From assembly GCA_036362985.1 (NCBI GenBank), contig JAYGXS010000001.1, positions 13,589,690 through 13,653,689 of the forward strand: DNA of 64,000 nucleotides, read 5' to 3'. The first letter of the stretch is position 1; each line of letters opens with the position of its first letter. Both the position numbers and the translations under genes were made by a program. The notes beneath the pieces are model-generated. The model ran no database searches. It had not been told where the DNA came from and saw only the letters and a list, made by a program, of their open reading frames with translations. Source of the stretch: Ligula intestinalis (lineage: Eukaryota > Platyhelminthes > Cestoda > Diphyllobothriidea > Diphyllobothriidae). Below are positions 1 to 10,765 of the stretch, in pieces.

Positions 1-224
1 AGCCAAGTGTTCCAGAACGTTGCTAAATAAAAGAAGGCTTATACAATGCCACAGGCTCCCGCGGTTTCTTCATTGGGACACTTATCCAATTTTTGTAAGA
101 TCTATCGCACTTTCTTTTGCCTTACCCACCCAAATCCGATTGCAAGACGACCTGAAATATCGCTGTAGAGAGCACAGTTGGAATAAGCGCAGACCATAGG
201 GATAGGAACCCCTATAACCCAAGT

Positions 225-3200
225 GGACTTGCATTAACAACTAGAGAGGTCAAAGTTACAGGTAGTTTTAGAATAAAGAGGAAATATACATTGAAATATG
301 GGCATATCAAGATATAAAATTATGAATATCAAGAATTTTTTTTAAGAAAATGCAAACTTTACTGTGTAAATTTTTGAGACGGGTTCCCCCGCTCATCTTC
401 TGACGTGGGAAAATGCGCAACAAATAAGTAAACTTTTAAACGTCCAGAAAAATCAACATTCATGTGATGTGTACACCGATTGGCACGATTGTCAGTCTGC
501 GTTAGTAGGCAGTACGTGCATTTTGTCATTCTGCTGTGGTTGGTGGCGTTCATTAAATTTGGCCTTTAGGTAATTATAGCTGGCGTCCAAATCGATGTGC
601 CTGTTGATTCATGCCTCGTTTGAGTGCATTAGTTCCAGGATTTCATGGCCTTTTCCAGTTGGATAAGTGCCAGCAATCCGTGTGTTCAACCATGCGAATT
701 TCGCATTTTTTAATAAAAATTAGCGCCAACGCTGGAGCTAAAACTTTTGAACTGGCTCATTTCCTAGAACGGTAGTGCGCAGCTCACTTGGAATCCAGTT
801 CGTTTCTTACTCCTCTGTCCTGCCAGAACCCCTCCTCAACCTGTTCTCTTTCGCATTGAGCTTGCTAACTCTAACTTGAAATGCATTAAACCTTATGACT
901 GCAAACCAAAATTTGATGCCAATGGATACCCGTTCTACTTGAAGGTACTGAATTAACTGTGCCGAACCCAAGAGACAAAATCATACGACTGGGCACAAGA
1001 TTGTACGAATATCAACTTGCAATCAATCGCAAGGACACGCTATCTTTAGTCTATGGTCATGTGCAACAGCTCAACTACGAATTCGCCTTTGAGAAAGCGA
1101 GGGTGAATGACAGGACCAATGAGAAAGTGACCAGGCTAGTGCTGGAAAGTCAGTCCTTCACTGGCGTAATCAACACAGCTATTGAGACTTGAACGTTGCC
1201 TACCCGGCACTTCGCACAAGGCTCGGATCAAGTCGGCCAGAGCCAGTAGGGCAAACGAGTACGCAAGATCGAGAGCCAACGCCCACGGAAAATAGGGATG
1301 GAGGTCGGAGGTCACGCAACCAACATCAAACACTGTCTCACTGTTACAACCGCAAGGCAAAGAGCAACCCAAGTTAACAGCAACGAGTGATCAGTCCGCC
1401 GGGTGACGTGGAGGTGACCAGCAAGCATATTTACGCACCTACAACTACGCTGACCGCAGAGGGAACGGAGGTCACACAAGCCCACCAGCAGCCAACCTCC
1501 GGAAGACAAAACGTGGTTGGCAACGAACGGGCAGGTCAAATATCACACGTCTAACACCGATATAATTTGAGACAGATAGCAAGGCTGACTAACTCAAGAC
1601 AACCAGATACACCTACCACCACACTTTGACTATGTAAGAGAGAAGGTTTTCAAAACATCAGTTCAAATATAATTTGCCCCATGAACCTGCCCCTCTTCTT
1701 CTTCTTTATATTTGGGAGATGATGAACACGATAACAATCACTTACATATCTGTAGGAACTTACACGCTAACTAATTAAAACTGACGCAACTCTGTTCCAG
1801 TACTACTACACTTGCTCGTTCCTCACTCATTGCGCTCCAATTTGAGAACACTTTCAAGATCACCGGAAGTGGGCTTTGACGTACAAACAGGCAGTTACTA
1901 TCTGAAACCTGTCCCCTGTGTACGAGCTTCCGCGGCACGATAATGACTGAAATAAAGCAAAAATAATAGCCTTCGAGCAAAACGCGGAGCAGAATATTTA
2001 CCAAAAGGAGGCGAGTTCGCTTCCGGTGCCATATACAGACAGCTTCGTGGCTGTGGATTACAAGTTGCAAATTTGAAACGACGACAGTGCAGACAGAACT
2101 CAATTATTTTAACCTATATTGTAGCAGAGAGGTTCGATCTTCTTAGTTAGTTTTGCGATGACATGAACCAAAATATCATGGAGACATTTGAACTTAAAGG
2201 ATTTGGCCTCCCCAGCATTTTCACGGCACTCTGAAATCGTATTACCCTATGCGTGCAGGCTGCCTTATGAGTTTACGGGGACGCGCAAAAGTAGTGGGAC
2301 CACAGTACTCTAGACAAATGGCTGATCACAAAGTTTCCTCAACCGGTGTAGGTGAGGATAAAACGAAGGTTAGGATTAATTGTATGGCCCCTTAAACAGG
2401 TCACGGGAACTGGAACCGTCAACAATATATATAAGCGTTCCTATTCGCGTGTCACATTTATGGTGACCATACAAGTCATCCTTATCGATAGTTCATTTTT
2501 ATCCGATTGAAGCAAACGTTTGTACCGATGTCTGTGCTTTTGCGCCAAATGCCAGAGAAACTAGGTTTTGGTTTAAGGTGACGATGAACGTTAAGTTTAT
2601 TGCTGCGTTTAAGGCCAGGGTTAAGTTAAAAAAGGGTTTGTGGTCAAACTTAAGGGTCAGAGTTTGTGCCAACTGTGGGAGCTAGGAAAGGGCTTAGGTT
2701 TTGTGTTTTGTTCCATGTTATGATTAAGGGCGCGAATATTTACCAACCTCCTCACGGATAGGGGTCGCAAGGCCATCTCTTTCAACAGGATGGTTCATTC
2801 CTATTCCCATGTCCAGCTAAGGCATACATATAAGTTATCGTTTCGAAGGCTTTAAACCGATTCGATTATTGTGGCTATTCTTTAGGAACCTATAAGTTAC
2901 CATCAGCAGCCTTATCATTAAATTAAAGACTGTTGTTTCATTGAGAGGGTGATATCCATTAAACACCAAAGAAGAAAGTCTAAAAGTCCGCTGCTGTGGC
3001 AAGATACGTCTATAGTTGTCTCAAAATTTTAGTTCAATGGCGCAGATTACCCTGGACGCGAACGGTTGATTATTGTGCACAAATGACGAAGACTGCAGTG
3101 AATAAATGCGACCCTAGAACAGAGGTTAAACGTTAATTATCCACTCTGTCATAAAGGCAGTTACGTGAGGACGGTAAATCGATATGCTGAGACGCATTGC

Positions 3201-3390
3201 AGTGCAATCAAAAGGACCAGTAAGCTAAATGAGAACAGATTTGACGGGCTCAAAGAGTAAATAGCTACTCGCGTGGCCCACGAATCGAAATATTTTGAGC
3301 GCACTGGTATACGCCCAAGACTTCTCGGGAGCACTCCATCGTTTTTTCGCTTGAATCGAAATTGTTGTTGTACACATACCGCCAGCAGGT
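225..3390. repeat. Large repeat unit, copy 1 of a head-to-tail pair
   Basis: This segment matches the next 5.4 kb block in the same order and orientation. The 225-245 start resembles 3383-3415, 735-980 resembles 3515-3635 plus 5055-5165, 1741-2700 resembles 5170-6128, and 2700-3390 resembles 8125-8840. Copies are clearly diverged, with many substitutions and small indels, so the duplication is old. Copy 1 carries extra sequence at roughly 285-700 and the PLE fragment at 983-1731. It has no conserved open frame across copies, so I read it as non-coding repeat or a very decayed element. The short open frames inside it, for example 1771-2103 minus, also appear in the second copy but are broken there. 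Confidence 0.75.
983..1731 (+). pseudogene. Penelope-like element 3' fragment with GIY-YIG C-terminal remnant
   Basis: PLEs encode a reverse transcriptase fused to a C-terminal GIY-YIG nuclease. Frame 983-1192 encodes NRKDTLSLVYGHVQQLN, then FEKARVNDRTNEKVTRLVLES, which is the helical half of the domain with its closing LES. The frame then shifts near 1187, and the next frame (from 1189) continues with NVAYPALRTRLGSS, the usual tail after the nuclease. The remaining 350 bp would be 3' UTR. The fragment is absent from the second repeat copy at the matching point (about 5165), which shows it is an insertion. The GIY and YIG residues themselves are missing, so the piece is 5' truncated and dead. 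Family assignment is from recognised motif order, without a search. Confidence 0.6.
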
Positions 3391-3636
3391 GGATTTGCAT
3401 TTACTTCTACAAGATCAAAGTTGCAGGTTAGTTTAGGCTAAGGAGAAAATAGCATAAGCCAAGGGTTAGTGTGCACTTTTGAATGATAGGAAGCGTTAAG
3501 TTTGGAGGTAAAACACCTGAACCGATTCATTTCCTAAAACGGTAGGGCAAGATCACTTGGAATGCAGGGTAGTTTTTTAGTTCTCTGCCAGCAACCCTCC
3601 TTAACATGTTATCTTTATAACTGAGCTTGCTTACTA

Positions 3637-5052
3637 CAGTAGTCGTCGGTTATTCAGCTCATGGTTAATAAGCCCAGCCACCTATTAAGCCCAAATCAGA
3701 TTGGGACGGAATTTTAAATAGCAAAATCCGCTGGCTAAGAAGCCCAGTCGCCGGCCCCAAAGCCCAGTTTGCCAAGGGGATAGAGTGACATTCTCACCTC
3801 TCTGTGTGCGCAACTGGTTACATAATTTTGGCCAGTCTTACGCAAAACAAGATGCTGGATGTGATTTGTTTTCATTTTTCAGGCTTAATTATGTGACACG
3901 CTGTTCGGACGGCAGCAAACATGAGGATTCAGGAGGATATCGATGCAGATGTTGATGTCACTGATAAAACAAGTGAGGAAGATTTTGAGCAGAACTTGGT
4001 CAAAGTAATCATTCAGAAGGAAGAAGTGAAGAATGGAGGAGAAGAAAATGAGGAAGTTGTTGTTAATGATGATGATGATGAGGAGGAGGAGGAGGACGAG
4101 GAGGACGAGGAGGAGGACAAAGAGCCAGTTCCCACTGTTGCACAGATGATAACTGCACTCTACACTCTGCAACGCAGTCTACAGGCGTCAGATTTCAGAA
4201 AATTCGACGATTTCTGGTGCCTAGAAAAGGATATCAAAGAGTACCTGCGAGTGAAGTTTCCTCCAAAACAACTGACACTTAACCACTTTTTTTAAACGTG
4301 TCGCAAATCACATTTTTGTTTTTGCTATAACGTAAAGTACAGACAAACAGCATTATTTTCTTGTACATAACCAAGCTCTACACATAATACAGTATGTGGG
4401 CTCTTGGCCCTACTTACGTGTTGTTTAAATTTATCAATAACCAAGTTTGTGAAAACTAAATACAACACTTTTTTTACACTTTCGGTTTTGACGCGTGCTA
4501 GCAACTATCTTGCTAATCACTCTCCACAGCTCAATTCCCTCCTCACCTGCCGCTGTTTATTTTGCCCTTCAACGACACCTCTCTGGTGATCACTCTCGGG
4601 CTCCAGGAGAATCCAGCGACAAGTTGCAAACGAGTTTCCTCCCCATTTTGCAACTCACAGCCCAACGAACTTGGATCCAGTCCTCGCACAGTTATCCTTT
4701 GGCAAGTCGACTACTTGACTACTGCCGACTAGGATCGTGAAGGATCTAAGTGAGTTGTATCATTTCTAATCCTCATCGTCAATCTCTTTACTGGACTTTA
4801 CAACTTTTCCACTAGAATAGACTGGTAAATCCCTTATTAGCAGTTAGTGTACCCTTGAAAGTTTTCATCGCGTATTTGCTAAGACGTTTTATATATTTGT
4901 AGCGATAAAGCCACTACAAGTACGTATGTAACGTATAGTGCCTATCCTGCGTTTGCTAATCAAGAACTAGGACTCTCCGGTTGGTGCGCCCGCCACTTAT
5001 TAAGCCTAATTTAGTCTAGGCCCGAGGTGGGCTTAATAACCGGCGACCACTG
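3637..5052 (+). mobile_element. Pogo/Tigger-like DNA transposon, non-autonomous, with TA duplication
   Basis: Ends are an inverted repeat: CAGTAGTCGTCGGTTATT at 3637 matches the reverse complement of AATAACCGGCGACCACTG ending at 5052, with more similarity inward (TTAAGCCC motifs). It is flanked by TA at 3635-3636 and 5053-5054, the target of the Tc1/mariner-pogo superfamily. It sits inside repeat copy 2. Only a transposase C-terminal remnant is left (3921-4295), so it would need a helper. A second copy is at 30440-31319 in reverse orientation. That copy lacks the 4395-4920 stretch, so this copy either gained a 526 bp insert or the other lost it. Confidence 0.75.
3921..4295 (+). CDS. C-terminal remnant of pogo/Tigger-type transposase
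   Basis: 124 codons from an ATG at 3921. Residues 1-30 are acidic (MRIQEDIDADVDVTDKTSEE), 40-72 are an almost pure Asp/Glu run coded by GAT/GAG repeats, and 75-124 form a helical tail (PVPTVAQMITALYTLQRSLQ, then DDFWCLEKDIKEYL). The tail fits the end of CENP-B/jerky/Tigger transposases, where a helical segment follows the DDE domain. The HTH and DDE catalytic parts are absent, so this cannot be an active transposase. The frame is intact here but carries stops in the 30.7-31.0 kb copy. It could be an exapted acidic protein, but nothing else supports that. The start is the only ATG in frame near the remnant. Confidence 0.5.
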   Translation: MRIQEDIDADVDVTDKTSEEDFEQNLVKVIIQKEEVKNGGEENEEVVVNDDDDEEEEEDEEDEEEDKEPVPTVAQMITALYTLQRSLQASDFRKFDDFWCLEKDIKEYLRVKFPPKQLTLNHFF

Positions 5053-5221
5053 TACATCTTAAAAAGCACTAAAAATTATGACTGAAAACAAAACTGCGAT
5101 GCTGATGGATAACCGTTTTGCGTGCAGGTGCTGAAGTAACTGTGCAGGACATCAGAGACAAAATCTAACAATGCCTTATAGGTATGTGTACGACCTAACT
5201 CGCTTATTTATTATCACTGAC

Positions 5222-6128
5222 GCACAGCTGTTCCGACCCTACTGCCCTCACACTTTCCTCACTCACTGTGCTCCAATTGGAGGATTATTTAAAGATGACC
5301 GGAGGTGGGCCCGGGCGTAAAAACACGCAGGCACTTTCTGAAACCTATCCCCTGTGTACGAAATTCCGTGGACTGATAATGACTGAAATTGAGCAAAAAT
5401 AAAAGCATATGAGCAAAAACTGGAACAGATTGTTCACCAACAGGAAGCGCGTTCGCTTCCGGTGCCAGATACCGACAGCTTCGCGGCTATGGATTAAAAG
5501 TGTTAACTTGGAAACGATGACAGTGCAAAGAGAGCTCAATTACTTTAGCCTATATTAAAGCTGATGGTTTCGATATTCTTAGCTAGTTATCCGATGGCTT
5601 GAACCAAAATATTCTGGAGAGATTTCAGTGTACAGGATTTGGCTTTCGCAAAGTTTAACGGCACTCCGAACTCGGTATTCGAAACACAGACTGCCCTACA
5701 AGTGTGCTGAGACGCGCCGCAATAGTAGGGCCACAGGGGTTCTTCAATGAAAGAATCTTGAGCAGTACTGTAGACAAATTGCTACTCGCGGAGTTTCCTC
5801 AACCAGTGCGGGTGACAATGAAACGAGGGTTAGGATGCGTTTTATGGCCACTTAAACAGGACACGAGAACTGGAACTGTCAACACGTTCCTATTCACGTG
5901 TCGTATTTATGATTACCGCGCAAGTCATCCTTAACGACAGTTCCTTTTTATCTGATTGAAGCAAAGTTGGTACCGATTTCTGTGTCTTTGCACTAATTTC
6001 CGGGAAGGTTAGGTTTTGGATTAAGTTGGGAATAAACGTTAAGTTAAAGGTAAGGCTGTGTTTAAGTTCAAAAAAGTGGTTTGCGGTCAAACTTTAAGGC
6101 CCGAGTTTGGGATAACTGTAGAAGCTAG
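5222..6128. repeat. First half of repeat copy 2 downstream of the transposon
   Basis: Collinear with 1771-2700 of copy 1. Shared landmarks include the CTGAAACCT..CCCCTGTGTACGA stretch (5338 and 1900) and TTCGCTTCCGGTGCCA (5453 and 2009). It breaks off at GCTAG (6124-6128). The same GCTAG occurs again at 8121-8125, where the repeat resumes, a possible 5 bp target duplication around the 2 kb insertion. Confidence 0.65.
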
Positions 6129-8120
6129 GTCACGCATGTTATTTTACCATCGGTTTCGATGAGGTCCACCATGTGCTCAAGCACGGAGACGGTGATAGGT
6201 GCTAAGTGCGAGATTAAAGTGAAATAGATGCGCAGCTGTCCACCTCACTCTAAACATCCACCGCTTAAATCGATGACAAGACTTAAGTCAAGATTACCGA
6301 GGAGGAATCGGGCGTAAGCCACTTTCTCCAATGCAGCTTTAAACACCGCCTAGCTTGCCCTTAGTAACAGTAGACTTTGCGCGAATCCTACTGCGCTGTC
6401 TACCCTCACTGACCTATAAGAGGTGTCTAGCAAGACTGTAGGAAGCCAGGGCTGCTACTGCTACTACCGCGACTACTATTTCTAATATTACTAAGCAGGG
6501 TGTAGCTGAGTGATAGTATTTTCTGGTACTTTTACTGACAGTATTGTAAGTCAGAAGTGACGCTGATTTAATTAAGCACTGAACTCTTATCCCTCAATGT
6601 CAGCAGGAAGAGTTGTAGTAATGGTGCTATTACTGGCGCTAAAATCTGACGGAGGTGACGCTGATTAAGCTAACGCTAGGCCTTATACCCCATTATCTCA
6701 GCAAGGAGTGTTAATCTTGGTTTCAACTATTCCAAAGTAGTACATGTTTGGCATCGTACGCATAGCAGAGTTTGTATTGATATCCACCCTCTGAACTCTA
6801 TTTATCATGCTGTATTCGTTATAACTCGGTTCGGACAACGAAAACCCAGCTAGATTGCGTTTGTTAAAGCGCCAAGTCTAGTAATCATGTTTACCAAGGC
6901 CAGTAAATAGTGTACTTTAGTACGGCCTGGGTATGCTTTTTACGACGTCGCACACAGTATGCACTCCCAATCTTTGTGATGTAAAGTGATCAGCATAAAG
7001 CATGTTTAAGGTAATTCACAAGTCCTATCATGACCTTATTTCGTGCAGTTTTCCGTCTATAGACTTAAATTTAGGCCTCAGTATCTATCTATCAGTATCT
7101 ATCTGTAGCTTGGACTTTACAGAAGTGTGAACCTTGAATTATACTATTTCTAGTAAGCGCATGCTTGAAACACGGTGCACGACAGCGCGTTCCTTGGTTT
7201 TCGCCCACTTAGCTCCGTCCACGAGACCGTGGCAGTTTTCACTCAGTTTGGATTACGAAGGCTAGGCTGCTGCTGCCAGCAGTAGTGTACCTTTACTAAG
7301 AGTGTTAAGTCTAGGAATCATTTTACCTAAAAAACAACAAATGCTGTGCTGTAATAGGGCTTGTGTGTGCTTGTAGAAAGTCGGAGCCCAGTATCCAGTT
7401 TAAGGTAAATAATAATAAGCTTTTGGGTTTAAAGCACGATATTTAAATGGTGGCTCACGTTTTTGCCATTGCTTTAGGTCGCAGCTTAGTGCCGTTTGCT
7501 GTCTATAAGCTAACTGCAGGCATGCTACAGTATGTGCTTTGCGATGTACAGCGCATGATCGCAGAGTACTGTATTTCCTCATGTTTTTGACGACCGGAGC
7601 CGGCCAAGGAAAATTTAGCTGGCAAAATAGCCTTTCTAACGATCATGTCGTCTATCTTCGTCTCTTGCTGTGTCTAGTAGCTTGAGATGGAGACAGTCCT
7701 ACAATGATTACCCTGCTCTTATTACTGCAACTCATGCTACTTCTACTTATTAAAACTCCTGAATATCAACGAAGCTAAATGTTTGCAATATTGACTATTC
7801 CAAGTGACCACCCGTTTTTGAGGCCCGGGGCACATCAAGGCTTGCCTCGGTTTCTGCCCTCGCAATTCTCCATCATGTCATGGGTAAATAAACACAATTC
7901 TATTAATAAACACCGCCAGTTTTATCAAACTTTTATTTTGCATGGTTCTATTGCTGTTTTCGGGCCAGCATTTGGCTTACTGCAGTATCTAGCTATTCTT
8001 AAGGTTGTGCGACATCTCCTGTCTACTAAAAGGGAAATCCGCTCCGTAATCAACCAACAGTGTTATATCTTATAACTATGTTAGTAGCTCAGTAATAATG
8101 AATAAGCAGTGCCGATGATA
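6129..8120. mobile_element. About 2 kb insertion of unknown type in repeat copy 2
   Basis: Defined only by comparison: copy 1 runs straight through this point. I see no terminal inverted repeat, no LTR and no recognisable protein. It contains a short TATC-rich stretch (7080-7110) and a few open frames under 100 codons that look like chance. The GCTAG pair at its edges is the only insertion mark. Confidence 0.4.
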
Positions 8121-8845
8121 GCTAGCGTAGGGCTAGTGTTAAGACGAAGGTTACAGTTGAGTTCTATGTTATGATTAAGACGCGGGAACATTAACTACCC
8201 TCCTACCTGAAAGGGGTCACGAGGCCATCTCTTTTAATGGCGCGGGCGTTCTTCCTCCCATGCCCAGTAAAGGCGGCCATATAAGTCATCCTTTCCCAAC
8301 CGGTAAATTAATTCGATGGGCGTGACTATTCCTAATGAAACTATCAGTTGCCATCAACAACCTTCGCATTATATTCGGGAATGACTGATGCTCATTAAAC
8401 ATCAAAGAAAGAGGTCAAAAAATCTGCTGCTGTGGCGAGAGATTTCTGTAGTTGTCTAACAGATTAAGTTTAGTGGCGAAAATTACCCTAGATGTGAATG
8501 GCTGAATATTCTGCCTAAATGAGGAAGCCTGCAGTGAACAATTACGACTCAAGGAAAGAGTTTAAGTGCTAATTGTCCACTCGGTCATAAAGGCACTTAT
8601 GTGAGGACGGTTAATCGATATGCTGGGACGCAGTGCAGTAAAATGAAAGACTGCTTTGCTACATTAGAATAGATTTGACGGGCCAGGAGGGGCCAGGAGG
8701 GGCTAATGGCTACTGACGTGGCCCACGAACCGAACAATTTCATAGGCAGTGGCATAAGCCCAGACTTCTCGGGAACACTCAATTGCTTATTCGCTTGACT
8801 CGACTTGGGTGTTACATACATGCCGCACGCAATCGTTAGCCACAA
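8121..8845. repeat. Second half of repeat copy 2
   Basis: Collinear with 2700-3390, sharing ATGTTATGATTAAG (8166 and 2715), CATAAAGGCA near 8585 and 3150, and GACTTCTCGGGA (8763 and 3317). A 10 bp GGGGCCAGGA duplication at 8683-8703 is private to this copy. Confidence 0.65.
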
Positions 8846-9139
8846 ATTATTTTTGTTCCCAGACACGCCGCCAATTGGCAGGAAACCTGTGTAGGTTTTC
8901 GCCGCATACGATGTGGCCGGGATAAAACATTCGTGCCGGAACGCGGATGGTTAGCCCTAAAGTGACAATGAAGACTAGAAAGAATGCACATTTTAGGTCA
9001 CCATACCGCAGCGTGACCTGGTCAGAGCCCCAAGTTTGATGAGGCAGAAATTCCGGCAGCATGTATGAATAACTTAAATCACGTTTTGGCTCTGGCGGTT
9101 ACAATCCATCAAAAGCCCAGTGGTCTGAAAAAAGCAGAT

Positions 9140-9215
9140 GTCTCGGTGGGGACAATAATATTTTCGCCTTACGTTTCGAAATCAGCCGCGGAGACATCAT
9201 CACAGAAAATAGCAT
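9140..9215 (-). repeat. Solitary arm related to the foldback/hammerhead family
   Basis: The plus strand reads GGACAATAATATTTTCGCC then ACGTTTCGAAATC and GCGGAGACATCATC. This matches one arm of the palindromic element at 53.1-53.3 kb (GGACAATATGTTTATTCGCC, GACGTTTCGATAT, GCGGATTCGTCATC) in order and spacing. There is no second arm nearby. On the minus strand it gives a degenerate TGATGA..GAAACGT core. Confidence 0.5.
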
Positions 9216-9279
9216 AAACAGGTAATTCCTTCACAGAGAGCTGTTGTATTTATAGGATACAGTCTTTATGATACTGCTA

Positions 9280-9790
9280 CACTCTAGGTGCCCGCTTTTG
9301 CGCTAATTGCTAGACAGCAGTCCTCCCCTGCTGAACTTTCATCAACGTCGGTATACTTGGCCGTGATGATTGCTTGGCCATTTGGCTCCGTTAGCAGGGG
9401 CATTAGCCAACGAGTACGCCTGCAAATTCCGCGAGTGACGAATTTCTTGGATTGGACAAGTCGTTGTCTAGTGATCGCTGCTGCCCAGCACCCTCCTTAC
9501 TATTGACGTGACAGACAAGGTCACTCAGAACGTAGGAACTTACGCGAATGAATTTTTTGGCTTGCCTCGAGCCAGACGCAGACTGGCGCGTGAGACGCGG
9601 TGTCTGGCCTCGCGCGGTCCAACCAATCACCATCAAGGCTGCCGAGTCGAAGAGTGCTTTCTGCGGCCGTTCAGGATAACTGCCGCTAGACCACACTCCA
9701 GGTTCCGCCCCGAGCAAAGCGGACAAAGGCAGCCGTGTTGGTAGCTGCAAAGATGCCGCACCCTCACACGGCCCTTACGGTCGGGTGGCA
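9280..9790. other. GC-richer repeat debris, no gene recognised
   Basis: Open frames on both strands (9403-9750 minus, 9508-9744 plus) overlap one another, as expected from GC-rich non-coding DNA. The reverse complement of 9755-9785 contains GACCGTAAGGGCCGTGTGAG, also seen at 23970-23997, so at least part is dispersed repeat. Confidence 0.35.
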
Positions 9791-10620
9791 GCTTCCTTAA
9801 ATTTACTCTTTAAAGAATAAATTCTTCTTCCTACTCTGGCTTTCCCAATACTTTTCTCTACTCGCCTAAGGAACCAGGCCTGCAAAATCACACCCGTTAA
9901 GAGTAACCTGAATATCCTTAACTCCACTCGAAAGTTGCACTTGCTTGTATGCCTGGGCCCGTGAACAATGACTCAAATAACTCCCGGCTCACACAACTAT
10001 CGCCGCTCGCCATAATTTCAGCTTCATTAAATTTGAAAATTGCGGCCGGGTATGGTCATGTAAGCAGTAACTTTAGAATTGGCGTCATTTAATTGCACTG
10101 CTGCCGTGTATTCAGCAACTTGCGTCTTTAGAAGTCTGCAGTTTCTCCGAGGTATTTGCTTTACCAGAAACTGCACCAGCTTCTATAGACGATTCCGGAT
10201 GTTTCTTACCACAAAGGTGAGTTTTTATTAGGTGCGTGAATAAAACAGAGAGTTCTCTGGATGTTGCGAAGTTATATCTCGCTATAAGTATGCTCCCGAC
10301 CCCCTTAGAACAGGCATAGCACATGCACCTAGCGTGAAGCCTGTCCTTTTATTATCCTCGTGGTCCATGTTGATGAGGTTTATCAGCGCTGTTTGCCACT
10401 GCACCTACTTCCAGCAGCCGATTCATGCGTAAAGGAGACTCTGAGGTGGAACACGGGTAAAGCATCTTCACGGCAAAACATTAATTGCTGCAAGAAAAAT
10501 GACTCGCTTGAACTTACTACGACGCGCTATCGGCTGCGGCCTGAAAGCTTATCAATGGCGGAGGATCTTCCTGTTAACGGCTGAGTGTCACGCTGCAATG
10601 GCTCTATCGCGTGGTGTTAA
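9791..10620. other. No supported feature
   Basis: Mixed composition, short open frames on both strands, no recognisable motif or repeat match within the window. Confidence 0.4.
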
Positions 10621-10621
10621 G

Positions 10622-10765
10622 GCTAAGAATGTTTAACCTTAATGGCTGCGATCTTCCAAGCCCGGTTCCTAAGGAGAGGAGCGACATCTTGGGAAGGCCA
10701 CAGTGATAGGAAGAATATATGGTGTACAGAATGAATTGGAGTAGAGGCAGTAGGAAATTGACTGG
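10622..10765. repeat. Dispersed repeat R2, copy 1
   Basis: Shares AACCTTAAtGGCTGCGAtCTTCCA, a CCTAAGGAGA stretch, CTTGGGAAGGCCA and GTAGGAA-like blocks with 23848-24035 and 26935-27165, in the same order. Divergence is high, so boundaries are approximate. Confidence 0.5.

Larger units (their letters stand above)
3391..8845. repeat. Large repeat unit, copy 2, interrupted by two insertions
   Basis: Same unit as 225-3390. It is split by the pogo-like transposon at 3637-5052 and again by about 2 kb between 6129 and 8120. Sequence on both sides of each break is continuous in copy 1, for example copy 1 at 2695 runs straight across the 6128/8121 junction. This makes both insertions younger than the duplication. 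The copy ends near 8845, where similarity to copy 1 stops and unrelated sequence begins. Confidence 0.7.
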
